Assembly: GCF_009662475.1 (NCBI RefSeq)
Contig: NZ_CP045571.1
Location: 1,486,501-1,550,500, forward strand
DNA length: 64,000 nucleotides
From: Acidithiobacillus thiooxidans ATCC 19377
Lineage (GTDB): Bacteria; Pseudomonadota; Gammaproteobacteria; Acidithiobacillales; Acidithiobacillaceae
Direction: 5' to 3'
Part shown: one piece after another, positions 17,782 to 25,801 of the stretch
Position numbering within the stretch: position 1 is the stretch's first letter
How the letters are laid out: every line of letters starts with the position of its first letter
Position numbers and translations under genes: made by a program
The notes under the pieces: generated by a model
What the model was told of the DNA's origin: nothing
The model's input: only the letters and a program-made list of their open reading frames with translations
Database searches by the model: none

Positions 17782-18406
17782 TTTTCGTGTTCCCTTTGTG
17801 CTTCAAATACCGATAAGTCGTTGCAGTGCATTGCATGGTCAGCTTTTGTTTGGATAACGCCCGCGCCGCCAGGGATTTTCCCGTATAGGGAACCCGCGTA
17901 ATGTCCAGGTCATGGAAAACGACGATGCGTGACAGGGCGTTTACCGCCGCCACAAAGCGGCCCAACTGTCCATAGGTGCCGGTTACGGTGAGCTTGACCG
18001 GAATTTCCTGGTAGAAACGCTGATTGATGCGGTGAAGCGGCTGAAACAACTCAAAATTCAGACCCCGGCTGCGTCCCGCCAAAGTGATGTTGTCTAACAG
18101 CGAGGGGATTTGTGTCCGATCGGGAAGCTGTGTCAGAAACCGTTGAAAACGGTGATCCATGACCTTTATTTGCGCCTGATAGGCGGGCAACACCAGCGCC
18201 ACACGCTGTTCCTGACGAATTTGGGTTTTCAGGTGCTGCGTCTGGACCGTCAGGTCATGTATCTGGTGCATTTCGGGCAGGACAAATTCCAGCCAAAACA
18301 CCACACCCATTACCGCAATCAGTACAGCCAGGGCTATCGCCTTGGTTTGGATAGGCCACTGGAGAATATCTTCCCATTGAAGATGCCGGATATCGTCTAG
18401 GGTCAT
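17774..18406 (-). CDS. pilO: Type IV pilus protein PilO
   Basis: A 210-residue bitopic inner-membrane protein. One transmembrane helix lies at about residues 25-47, then a coiled coil, then a periplasmic ferredoxin-like domain (LPDRTQIPSLLDNI, GTYGQLGRFVAAVNALSRIVVFHD). PilO pairs with PilN in the alignment complex. It lies between pilN and pilP with almost no spacing. Confidence 0.9.
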   Translation of the reverse strand: MTLDDIRHLQWEDILQWPIQTKAIALAVLIAVMGVVFWLEFVLPEMHQIHDLTVQTQHLKTQIRQEQRVALVLPAYQAQIKVMDHRFQRFLTQLPDRTQIPSLLDNITLAGRSRGLNFELFQPLHRINQRFYQEIPVKLTVTGTYGQLGRFVAAVNALSRIVVFHDLDITRVPYTGKSLAARALSKQKLTMQCTATTYRYLKHKGNTKNG

Positions 18407-18409
18407 GGC

Positions 18410-18985
18410 TTATAGTCCTTTTTTTCCGGTAATAGAGGGGCTTCGCCAGCGCATATGCAGGGTGAAACGGTTGACCGGTTCATGCCCTAACTGGAACCGA
18501 CTGATGATGTTTAAAACGGGATGAGAGAAAACAGCGGATTTCTGTATATGACGCATGAATGCCGCCACATCGGCATTGCCTTCGGCATAGCCATTCACCG
18601 TAAGGCCTTGTTGGGAAGTCCGTAGCGTGGTCAGGAAAACGCCGGGCGGGGTCAGTTGGACCATTTCATTGAACACCTGGACGGCCTGATTGCGCTGGTC
18701 CTGCAGATGCGCAATCAAACCCTCACGGGCAATGAGTGCCGCACGTTTTTTGCGCAGGTCCACAATAGTGGTCATTTCCGCTTTTAATTGCCGGCTGACC
18801 GTCTGCAGATATTGGATCTGCTGATCTTTGGCGGCTACTTGCGCACTGAAAATCTGGAAAATGCCATAATAAATCATGGCGGCTATCAGCAGGATACCGA
18901 CCAGGACCACGACCGCCTGACGATTTTTCTCCGCGCGCAAGGCTTCCCGGTAGGGCAATAAATTAATGCGGATCAGGTCATGCAT
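18410..18985 (-). CDS. pilN: Type IV pilus protein PilN
   Basis: About 191 residues from MHDLIRINLLPYREA. That start carries the conserved INLLPYR motif that binds PilM and is preceded by GGAGA. A transmembrane helix (about residues 21-43) is followed by a coiled coil and a PilN fold with VYLTTLRTSQ-like strands (here VFLTTLRTSQQGLTVNGYA). The start overlaps the pilM stop. Confidence 0.9.
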   Translation of the reverse strand: MHDLIRINLLPYREALRAEKNRQAVVVLVGILLIAAMIYYGIFQIFSAQVAAKDQQIQYLQTVSRQLKAEMTTIVDLRKKRAALIAREGLIAHLQDQRNQAVQVFNEMVQLTPPGVFLTTLRTSQQGLTVNGYAEGNADVAAFMRHIQKSAVFSHPVLNIISRFQLGHEPVNRFTLHMRWRSPSITGKKGL

Positions 18986-20093
18986 AGAATCTCCGTAAAG
19001 CCAGGCCACAGGCCACGGCAAACGCCGAGCGGTCGGCATCCAGAAAACGGGTGTGGACATGCGAGGAGATATCCATGCCGGCAAAGGGATCGGGTGCCAA
19101 AACCGGAAAAGCAAGCTTTTGTTGCAGAACGCGGCTCAAATCCGCCAGTCCGGATCGGGGGGAGGCTTCGGGTTGCCGCGCCGCTTCCGGCGGCAAACCA
19201 ATCCATTCTCCAAACAGGCAGACCAACGTGATGGGTACATCGGGCATGCTGTTCTGAAAAAAATCCAGTGCAAAAGGCATTTCGGCGCTGGCTTTTTGCG
19301 TGAATGGGGCGAGGATTTCCGGTTCATATTCGGACGGCAATCCGCCGAACCGCGCCATGCGCAAGACATCATCCGGGCCGAGTGCATAATGTGACTGGAG
19401 GGTCTTTAACAGTTCCCGATACCCAAAGCGGTGCTCTTTTTCATAGACCGGACGGCCATTCTCGAATACATACAGATGGAAGTTCGCATAGCCTGTTTCG
19501 ATAAGGACCACCCCCTTATCCTTCTCTTCCGCTATCGCATTTCCCAGAAGATGCCGGTTCTTGAGATGCGTGTATAAAAACCAGAGGGCAAAGGTACGGG
19601 TATCGACAATTTTGGGTTTCAACCCCGCCTCTTCCAGGATGGCTACGTGCTCTTCCAGAGATTCTTTTTTGCACGCCACCAGCAAAACATCCTGATATCC
19701 GGGACGTGCGGCACCCGGCAGAATGGAAAAATCAAAATGCACGGCATCCATACTGAAAGGAATATACTGATTGCCCTGAAAATGAATCTGTTCGTCAATT
19801 TCCTGCGTGCTCATGCTCTCTGGCAGGGTAATGACTTTGACTATGGTTTTTTCAGCGGGCAATGCGGTCGCTACAGACTTGCTGCGCATTTTGGACCGGG
19901 CCAGCATGGTACGAATCGCTTCGGATAAGGTCTCTGCTTCCGGTGCAGGGGCATTCTCGGATTCGGCGCGAGACGGCAAAACTTCCCGGTCCACATAGTC
20001 CAGGCAAAATTGCTGCTTGCGTTTTGACAGGGAAACCATGCTGACCGCATCCGCGCGCATATCCAGACCGAGTAATGGGGGTTTTAGTATCAC
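18978..20093 (-). CDS. pilM: Type IV pilus actin-like protein PilM
   Basis: About 371 residues from a GTG at 20093 that overlaps the stop of the upstream outer-membrane gene (GTGA) and has GAGG upstream. PilM is a cytoplasmic FtsA/actin-like ATPase that binds the PilN tail. Matching features are LLGLDMRADAVSMV at the N-terminus, PAEKTIVKVITLPES, EIDEQIHFQGNQYIPF, and a C-terminal half with an actin-like fold. An in-frame extension to 20195 exists but lies inside the upstream gene. Confidence 0.88.
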   Translation of the reverse strand: MILKPPLLGLDMRADAVSMVSLSKRKQQFCLDYVDREVLPSRAESENAPAPEAETLSEAIRTMLARSKMRSKSVATALPAEKTIVKVITLPESMSTQEIDEQIHFQGNQYIPFSMDAVHFDFSILPGAARPGYQDVLLVACKKESLEEHVAILEEAGLKPKIVDTRTFALWFLYTHLKNRHLLGNAIAEEKDKGVVLIETGYANFHLYVFENGRPVYEKEHRFGYRELLKTLQSHYALGPDDVLRMARFGGLPSEYEPEILAPFTQKASAEMPFALDFFQNSMPDVPITLVCLFGEWIGLPPEAARQPEASPRSGLADLSRVLQQKLAFPVLAPDPFAGMDISSHVHTRFLDADRSAFAVACGLALRRFYA

Positions 20094-20734
20094 CAGCGAT
20101 ACCTCACGTTTATTTCTACAACGGGATACCAGCGGAAGCCGCCCAAGGATTGGCGCAGATTGGACACCTCTGAAGCATACGCATGTTGTTCCCATTGTGG
20201 ATGTGGCCCTATACCGTGGGTCACACGAATAGTTGGAGATCCTTGATAAGCCGCGCCCGCAGACACGTTAAAAGACCAATGCGAATGACGGGAAAATCGC
20301 TGTGAATAGCCCACCCCCAGGTAGGGAGAAATGGGACGAAAAGTAACCTTGGCAGGCGTGGCGAGCGTGTAGTGACCGCCGTTGGCAGAGGATGGCTGTA
20401 AAGACAGACGGTTGCCGTTGAGAAAAATCCCTGCGGAGAGATAAATGCCCTGCTGCCACGGATACCATTGCTGGGAAATCAGGCCATTTAACAGACGCAC
20501 GCCCAAATGGTACCGTTCACCGCCCGACGAAAATCCCGGATCCAGCATGAGCCCACTCATCTGTGCCTGGGTAGTGAAATCCGGCGATTCCCGGTACTGT
20601 CCACCGACATAAACCCCAGTAGTCCCTACCCCGCCGAACAAAGAAAATGGGGATGGGGCTGCCTCAGCACACCAGGGCGCCAGCAGGAGTGAGAACGCGA
20701 GGGTCGCAACAAACCGCTTTTGGATAGAGATCAT
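20090..20734 (-). CDS. Predicted outer-membrane beta-barrel protein
   Basis: A 214-residue protein with a clear signal peptide (cleavage near AEA-AP, residue 25) and alternating aromatic/polar strands ending in a C-terminal Trp (NVRYRW), as expected of an outer-membrane barrel. It is the first gene of the pilM-N-O-P-Q-B operon and is translationally coupled to pilM, an unusual partner for that set. It may assist secretin placement or surface attachment. No family recognised. The M-box and palindrome lie 63 and 130 nt upstream of its start. Confidence 0.65.
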   Translation of the reverse strand: MISIQKRFVATLAFSLLLAPWCAEAAPSPFSLFGGVGTTGVYVGGQYRESPDFTTQAQMSGLMLDPGFSSGGERYHLGVRLLNGLISQQWYPWQQGIYLSAGIFLNGNRLSLQPSSANGGHYTLATPAKVTFRPISPYLGVGYSQRFSRHSHWSFNVSAGAAYQGSPTIRVTHGIGPHPQWEQHAYASEVSNLRQSLGGFRWYPVVEINVRYRW

Positions 20735-20797
20735 GGGAGGCTGCCCTAAAAATCGAAATAAGCCCCATGATAGGCTGCCGGGTTGGGCCGTATTTTT

Positions 20798-20826
20798 TTA
20801 AAAAGGCCGAAAATTCGCGTTTATTT
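20798..20826 (-). promoter_or_regulatory. M-box 2, before the pilMNOPQB operon
   Basis: Read leftward: AAATAAACGCG, AATTTTC, then GGCCTTTTTAA. Its left half is identical to that of the pilin promoter box (M-box 3). It ends 63 nt before the first gene of the operon. Confidence 0.7.
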
Positions 20827-20864
20827 AATTTTGAGGATGCTACTGAAGGGATAAAAACGATCAA

Positions 20865-20881
20865 GAGATCAAATTGATCCC
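20865..20881 (-). promoter_or_regulatory. Palindromic operator 2
   Basis: Read leftward this is GGGATCAATTTGATCTC, followed directly by TTGATCG, so a third half-site stands in tandem. The same 24 bases occur at operator 3 before the pilin gene. It lies 130 nt from the start of the operon's first gene. Confidence 0.8.
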
Positions 20882-20929
20882 GCGCTCTTCAGGATGATTG
20901 CTACGCAAGTCGGATATCTATTCTTAAAT

Positions 20930-21259
20930 TTAGGCAAAACCAAGAAACAGCGCCATCGCCCGATTCACCGCAACCATTTTCCTGTAATCCAGATATCCAA
21001 CTACCTGGCCTATTTTTTCACGAGGGACCGTTTGCGACTTATCCACCATGATTTGTGAGGGCTTGTGCAAACCGGTTTCAGGAGATGCCTCAACATTAAT
21101 GCGGTAAAGTGGCGCGTCTCTGAGGTCACTGGTAATCGGGAGAACCGTCACGGAAGACAATGCTGAAAAGGCTTCGGATTGGACAACGAGCGCGGGGCGG
21201 GGCTTACCATAGTCGCCATGCAAAGCAACAACGACTACCGCACCTCTTTTCACACCCAC
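20930..21259 (-). CDS. MazF/PemK-type toxin (endoribonuclease)
   Basis: A 109-residue protein with the MazF fold pattern: KRGAVVVVALHGDYGKPRPALVVQ at the N-terminus, VTVLPITSDLRDAPLYRI in the middle and KPSQIMVDKSQTVPREKIG near the end. MazF-like toxins cleave mRNA at short sequences. The gene follows the antitoxin with a 10-nt overlap. It sits between two pilus operons and could stabilise the locus. Confidence 0.88.
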   Translation of the reverse strand: MGVKRGAVVVVALHGDYGKPRPALVVQSEAFSALSSVTVLPITSDLRDAPLYRINVEASPETGLHKPSQIMVDKSQTVPREKIGQVVGYLDYRKMVAVNRAMALFLGFA

Positions 21260-21465
21260 CCATCCGTATCCGCTGCTGCTTCAAGCCAATTCATGATCTC
21301 CTTTTCCTGCGGGTCATTTCGCAAGACCAGGCACTGACGACGACATTCTTCTACAAATCCTGGACGGCGGGTATCTGGTACCCAAATTTGAATAGGCCGT
21401 AAACCTGCGGCACGTAAGGCGTCCCGATGCTTTTTAACGCGCGTATTCGCATGTACAGTGGTCAC
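21250..21465 (-). CDS. MazE-like antitoxin (DUF3018 type)
   Basis: About 71 residues from a GTG at 21465 that follows AGGAGG. The sequence (VKKHRDALRAAGLRPIQIWVPDTR) is the typical opening of DUF3018-type antitoxins paired with MazF. The N-terminal half binds operator DNA and the C-terminal half should neutralise the toxin. An upstream in-frame ATG at 21513 lacks a ribosome site. Confidence 0.82.
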   Translation of the reverse strand: MTTVHANTRVKKHRDALRAAGLRPIQIWVPDTRRPGFVEECRRQCLVLRNDPQEKEIMNWLEAAADTDGWV

Positions 21466-21513
21466 AAACCGCCTCCTTTCTAGGTTACATGAAACATTAT
21501 AGGAAATAATCAT

Positions 21514-21822
21514 ATCCCCTTCAATAGCCAGGCGGTGGTGATTCCTGATGTTGCAGGACCATCGCTGGAATAACCTCTGCTGAGGATTTTTGCCATGGCC
21601 GTCAAGAATGTTTGGATGGCACTAACCACCATCAATGCGCCCTGCCCTGCATTCTACATGGTTACCCCAGAAGTTTTGAATAACAAAAGTACCGACTGAC
21701 ACGACTGCCTGTATCAGGGTTACGCCTTGTATGAGGTTCTGGAATGGTTAATGCAAACTGGGTCAAAGAGAGACATCCCTGCTCGCACAGGGCAAACAAA
21801 GATGTCATCAAAAATAGTCATT
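21514..21822. other. Intergenic, no gene seen
   Basis: About 310 bp between the antitoxin and a small membrane gene. I see no supported reading frame, RNA gene, M-box or palindrome. It must contain the toxin-antitoxin promoter, which I could not locate with confidence. Confidence 0.5.
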
Positions 21823-22176
21823 TTAATTTCCACCACAAGAAAACAACCGATACGCATAATGATCCACCGATAAAAATCCCGTATGCCAGATGGCTTGTAC
21901 GCACTCCGTTTTCCCGTAGATATTGAGTCGGTAGATGAAGTGACTGGCGCGGTTTGAGTCTTCTCCAAAATGTGTTTTCACAAAATGTGACAAGGCGCTC
22001 AATGACGGGAAAATCGGATCTTTGGCGAGATAGGCTTTTGCTTGGGCGGCCCGTTGTTCATCCATGTGATCCTGTTCATTTAGATGAATAATAAACCAAG
22101 CTGTAAGCGCGAGATAAGCTGCCACAAAAATTAAAAAAATCTTGATGGAAGTCGAAACACGACTATTACGTTCCAT
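21823..22176 (-). CDS. Membrane-anchored hypothetical protein
   Basis: A 117-residue protein with an N-terminal transmembrane helix (about residues 10-31) and an 85-residue, probably periplasmic domain containing two cysteines (CVQ and the C-terminal FSCGGN). GGAGG 4 nt before the ATG supports the start. Family not recognised. Placement between pilus operons hints at an envelope role. Confidence 0.55.
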   Translation of the reverse strand: MERNSRVSTSIKIFLIFVAAYLALTAWFIIHLNEQDHMDEQRAAQAKAYLAKDPIFPSLSALSHFVKTHFGEDSNRASHFIYRLNIYGKTECVQAIWHTGFLSVDHYAYRLFSCGGN

Positions 22177-22293
22177 AACGCCTCCAATGGCTGGTTAAAA
22201 TTAACAAAACCAACATTCACCCCTGCTCGCGTAGGGGATATTGTGACTGACAAAATTGCTCTATCTAATTTAACACAGAGATTTCGCGCGTTT

Positions 22294-22968
22294 TCAAAAC
22301 GCAAAATGCCGGGTTACCCCGAAATAAGCGGTGTAACCGGTCAGGGTGTTGCTTTCACCGATGTAGCGTGAAAATTCCACCGCAGAAAACACATCGGTTT
22401 TCCAACCAACCGGCACCTCAGCTGTCCCTTTGAACTGGTAGAGATTGGCGGGCCTCGTTAAATTGCGCCCGGCAATATTCCCGTCAAACCCGGCCAAGGC
22501 CTCCGCCTGGCCTTTGAGTCTTAACCAGGAACAAGGCTTAAGCAGGACGTTAAAACCGATCCCGGCCGCGTTGTTGTGCAGATCCCCATAGGCCAGGTAG
22601 TTGTAGGCCGCAAAAGGCGTCACAGCCATCCAACCATTGCGGTACACCGTATATCCTGCACGGACATTGAGGACATTTTGCAAGACGGGAAGGTTATCCA
22701 GGTAGGCATAACCGGTTCGTTTTCCGTAACCAGACTGGTAATGATAACTGGCGGATAACACGGCGCGTCGGCTGAAGTGATAGGCAGCAGCCAATCCAAA
22801 GCCCGCGCGGAAAGGCAAATCGGCTTTTTCGCCATAAGTGGCAAAAACAGACACCGAAGCTGGTGATGCAGTATCCGGTCCCGCAAGGGCTTCCCCGGAG
22901 TAAAAAAACGATGCCAGCAAAACAGGCACCCAGAAGAATGCACGCAAAAAAGGATCGGTTTTGTCCAC
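22294..22968 (-). CDS. Predicted outer-membrane beta-barrel protein
   Basis: A 224-residue protein starting at GTG (DKTDPFLRAFF...). It has a signal peptide cleaved near ALA-GP (about residue 29) and strongly alternating strands ending in HFAF, a C-terminal Phe typical of outer-membrane barrels. Strand patterns resemble small opacity/OmpW-size barrels, without a firm family. It is divergent from the major pilin gene, and M-box 4 lies 59 nt before its start, so it belongs to the same putative regulon. Confidence 0.65.
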   Translation of the reverse strand: MDKTDPFLRAFFWVPVLLASFFYSGEALAGPDTASPASVSVFATYGEKADLPFRAGFGLAAAYHFSRRAVLSASYHYQSGYGKRTGYAYLDNLPVLQNVLNVRAGYTVYRNGWMAVTPFAAYNYLAYGDLHNNAAGIGFNVLLKPCSWLRLKGQAEALAGFDGNIAGRNLTRPANLYQFKGTAEVPVGWKTDVFSAVEFSRYIGESNTLTGYTAYFGVTRHFAF

Positions 22969-23027
22969 GTCATACCCTCAGTCCAAGAATATGGGTAGGC
23001 TATTTCTTTTTTGATCCGGAAACGGCT

Positions 23028-23057
23028 GGATAAAACGGCTTTTTTCGCGTTCTTTCT
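23028..23057 (-). promoter_or_regulatory. M-box 4, before the outer-membrane protein gene
   Basis: Read leftward: AGAAAGAACGCG, AAAAAA, then GCCGTTTTATCC. It matches M-box 3 at nearly every position of the core (AACGCGAAAAAA-x-CCGTTT-ATCCAG). No palindrome sits at the usual distance; the nearest is operator 3 at 23144, shared with the divergent pilin gene. Confidence 0.7.
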
Positions 23058-23143
23058 AAAAGGCAGAGCAAATATCCCGCAGCCTAGTGCGTTCTTCTCC
23101 GCACTATCGCGTGACTGGATGCATGAAACGTCTGCATCCGGCC

Positions 23144-23160
23144 GGGATCAATTTGATCTC
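23144..23160 (+). promoter_or_regulatory. Palindromic operator 3
   Basis: GGGATCAATTTGATCTC followed by TTGATCG, identical over 24 bases to operator 2. It lies 132 nt before the pilin ATG and between two divergent M-boxes. Confidence 0.8.
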
Positions 23161-23197
23161 TTGATCGGTTTTGCCCTCCATGAACCCCATCAAAAAT

Positions 23198-23226
23198 AAA
23201 TAAACGCGAAAAAACCCGTTTATTCC
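23198..23226 (+). promoter_or_regulatory. M-box 3, before the pilin gene
   Basis: AAATAAACGCG, AAAAAAC, then CCGTTTATTCC. This is the clearest copy and forms an inverted repeat AATAAACG/CGTTTATT. It ends 66 nt before the pilin ATG. Confidence 0.75.
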
Positions 23227-23292
23227 AGACCTAACTCCTGCGCAAAAGCCGCAATCTATTCCCTCGTTTTATCTATCCTCGAGGATTCCAAA

Positions 23293-23850
23293 ATGGATAT
23301 ATTGAATAATCAGGCGCTGGCCAGCGCCTCTATGGACCAGGATTCGACGGCTGAAAAAGGCCTCGTCGAGCAAGGTTTCACCCTCATCGAACTGATGATT
23401 GTCATTGCCATTATCGGCATTCTGGCGGCCATTGCGATTCCGCAATATGCCGCGTATGTCCGCACGGCAGAAGCCACTACGGCAGCCACGGACTTCCATC
23501 AAGCGGTGACTTCAGTAGCCTCTGCCCAGGCGCAGGCCCAGACGGGTGTCAGTGCCACCCTACCAAATTACAGCACAACGGCAACGACCTTGCCGGGCAC
23601 GGACGGAGCGACGCTGAAGGTTTCGGCCACAACCATTTCATCCAGTACGGGTGATGTGACCGTAACACTGGGGGCACCGAAATCCACCGGCGTCCAGAAA
23701 GACTTGGACAGCATGCTGAACTCCCAGACCGGCACGACCGGATTCACGGGCGGTGCAGGTACAGCCAAGATAACGGCCAATGGTTCAGTGTCCTACAACG
23801 GCAGCAGCGCATCGAGCAGCACCAGTACCAGCACCACTAGCGGCAGCTAA
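23293..23850 (+). CDS. Type IV pilin, probable major subunit
   Basis: A 185-residue prepilin. The peptidase site is G-FTLIELMIVIAIIGILAAIAI, with Phe at +1 and the conserved Glu at +5, followed by the long N-terminal helix. The leader is unusually long for a type IVa pilin (28 residues, or 15 if the internal ATG is used; only the first ATG has a ribosome site, GAGGAT). The mature head is Ser/Thr-rich with no disulfide pair and ends in a Ser/Thr-only tail that could be glycosylated. It heads an operon with pilC, pilV, pilW, pilX and pilY1. Confidence 0.9.
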   Translation: MDILNNQALASASMDQDSTAEKGLVEQGFTLIELMIVIAIIGILAAIAIPQYAAYVRTAEATTAATDFHQAVTSVASAQAQAQTGVSATLPNYSTTATTLPGTDGATLKVSATTISSSTGDVTVTLGAPKSTGVQKDLDSMLNSQTGTTGFTGGAGTAKITANGSVSYNGSSASSSTSTSTTSGS

Positions 23851-23859
23851 TTTCTCCCA

Positions 23860-24510
23860 ATGAACCCCTGGGCCTTCTGGAGTACGGTGCATTATCTATG
23901 GCTGGTCTTTCAGGAACAGCCATTGGTCGTGTATCTCGACGGTCCAGGCCTTTACGGGGCAGGCATTCCCTTTGCGGTGAGCCTGCTCATTCTTTGGTGG
24001 ATTTTTTCGGGCGCCGAGAGATTCCAGCAAAGAGTGTGGACATATCTACCGAAGTGGCTCTGGATATACCGGACCACAAGACAGTCATCCCCCATATCCC
24101 TGAATCTGCCTATCCTCAGTGGATTTTTCCTGACCTGCGTGGTTATCGGCCATTACAGCGGTTATTGGACCCAGATCGGATACCATTTTTTTGATGCCGG
24201 TCTCATTTTCTGGCCCATGCTGGCCCTGCTCGATGGCGAGTTTCCGGTCCTGCTGACCTATCCCCTGACCTTTTTTGGCATGCTGATCGATGACGTGTTT
24301 GCAGCGGGCCAGCAGGGGCACTGGGCAGGCACTTACTGGTTTGGCGTGGGCGGTGCCGGATTCCATGACGGGCTGTTTATCGGGCCTATCACCGCGTTAA
24401 CCCTCGCTGTGTTGTTAAAAGGATTGGGCGCATTAGGACGGCGGGAAGGCCTGTTTTCTTCGGAGCCCCAGAGAGAGACCAACCCCGAAGAACCGCATTC
24501 TGCACTTTGA
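23860..24510 (+). CDS. Polytopic membrane protein in pilus operon
   Basis: A 216-residue protein with about five hydrophobic segments and many aromatic residues. It has an N-terminal periplasmic-type stretch and a charged C-terminal tail. It lies 9 nt after the pilin stop and 16 nt before pilC, so it should be co-translated with them. Pilin-specific accessory membrane proteins such as TfpZ sit in the same position in other species, but I cannot confirm homology. Confidence 0.6.
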   Translation: MNPWAFWSTVHYLWLVFQEQPLVVYLDGPGLYGAGIPFAVSLLILWWIFSGAERFQQRVWTYLPKWLWIYRTTRQSSPISLNLPILSGFFLTCVVIGHYSGYWTQIGYHFFDAGLIFWPMLALLDGEFPVLLTYPLTFFGMLIDDVFAAGQQGHWAGTYWFGVGGAGFHDGLFIGPITALTLAVLLKGLGALGRREGLFSSEPQRETNPEEPHSAL

Positions 24511-24526
24511 CCCATAAGGACATGGC

Positions 24527-25801
24527 ATGGCTACCGTCAGATCATCCAAGGACAATGACCCCCAAATTGGCAAAGCACCCAAAAAATCCGTGTTCCTTTG
24601 GACCTATAAAGACCCCGAGAAAAAAGGGGCGGTGCAGAGTGGTGAAATTGAAGCGGTTTCGGTGACGACTGCCAAGGTGGCTTTACGCCAACGCGGGTTC
24701 AGAGACCGCTACCTCACCCTCACCAAGCAGAAAGAATCCCTGCTCGGCGGTATCAAATCTGCCGATATCGTAGGGTTTCTCCAACAATTATCCACTTTGC
24801 AAAATGCCGGCGTCAGCCTTGTAGAATCTATGCAAATGCTCCGCTTGACCGCCAAAAAAACGGCCATGCGCAGCATGATTCAAAAAATGATGCGCAATCT
24901 GCAGGAAGGCAACCAGCTTTCCGATGCCCTGGCCCTGTTCCCAAAATTCTTTGATGCAACCAGCGTCGCCTTGGTACGCGCCGGCGAACAAGGCGGTGTA
25001 TTGGATACGGTATTACGGAACATCGCCGAGTACCGGGAAAAAGATTACAGCCTCAAGAAAAAAATCCGTTCCGCATTAATGTATCCAGGCATTACGGTGG
25101 CGGTCATGATTGTGGTCGTCATCATCCTGATGGTGAAGGTCATTCCGGTCTTCGCCAAACTGTTTCACAGCTTCAATGCCCAATTACCCGCCCTCACCCA
25201 AATCGTCGTCAATCTCTCCTACTGGCTGAAGGATCATGTCGTTTTCCTCATATTTGTTCCGGCGTTATTGATTGCCGCGCTCATCTGGGCCTACCGGCGT
25301 TCGTACAAGGTCCGCTGGCAGGTAGACCGCATCACCCTGCATATACCGGTGATTGGCAAACTGCTGTTGTACGGCGCCACGGCCCGCTTCATGCAGACCC
25401 TGGCCTTACTGTATTCCGCCGGAGTCCCTATCCAGGAGTCCATGAACACCCTGGCGAAAGTTTCTGGTAACACGGTCATTGATGCCGGGGTCGCCAAAGC
25501 GCGCGAAAGTGTACTCGCTGGCGGTCGGATTGCGGATGGACTGAAAGAAACCTATTTACCGGATCTTTCCGTCCGTATGCTCTCCATCGGCGAGTCTTCC
25601 GGCAATGTGGAACTCATGGCGAGGAAAACCGGAGAACATTACGCCAGAGAAGTGGAAGAAATGGTGGCGCGTATGTCCACCCTTTTAGAACCCTTTATCA
25701 TGATCATGCTCGGGGGCATTGTCGGTACCCTGGTCATCGCCATGTTTCTGCCCATGCTGGATATGGGGAAGGCCATCCTGCACGGTTCGGGGGTGTCCTG
25801 A
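24527..25801 (+). CDS. pilC: Type IV pilus inner-membrane platform protein PilC
   Basis: A 424-residue GspF-family protein with two repeated cytoplasmic helical domains, each followed by hydrophobic segments. Signature blocks are ADIVGFLQQLSTLQNAGVSLVES, ALVRAGEQGGVLDTVL, RFMQTLALLYSAGVPIQ, MLSIGESSGNVELM and the final helix MIMLGGIVGTLVIAMFLPM. It couples the ATPases to pilin polymerisation. Its stop overlaps the next ATG. Confidence 0.93.
   Translation: MATVRSSKDNDPQIGKAPKKSVFLWTYKDPEKKGAVQSGEIEAVSVTTAKVALRQRGFRDRYLTLTKQKESLLGGIKSADIVGFLQQLSTLQNAGVSLVESMQMLRLTAKKTAMRSMIQKMMRNLQEGNQLSDALALFPKFFDATSVALVRAGEQGGVLDTVLRNIAEYREKDYSLKKKIRSALMYPGITVAVMIVVVIILMVKVIPVFAKLFHSFNAQLPALTQIVVNLSYWLKDHVVFLIFVPALLIAALIWAYRRSYKVRWQVDRITLHIPVIGKLLLYGATARFMQTLALLYSAGVPIQESMNTLAKVSGNTVIDAGVAKARESVLAGGRIADGLKETYLPDLSVRMLSIGESSGNVELMARKTGEHYAREVEEMVARMSTLLEPFIMIMLGGIVGTLVIAMFLPMLDMGKAILHGSGVS

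Noticed and set aside
23198-23226. M-box as a FliA (sigma-28) promoter
   Set aside because: GCCGTTTA resembles GCCGATAA, but the spacing from TAAA is about 10-11 bp rather than 15, and the local sigma factor is not FliA-like.
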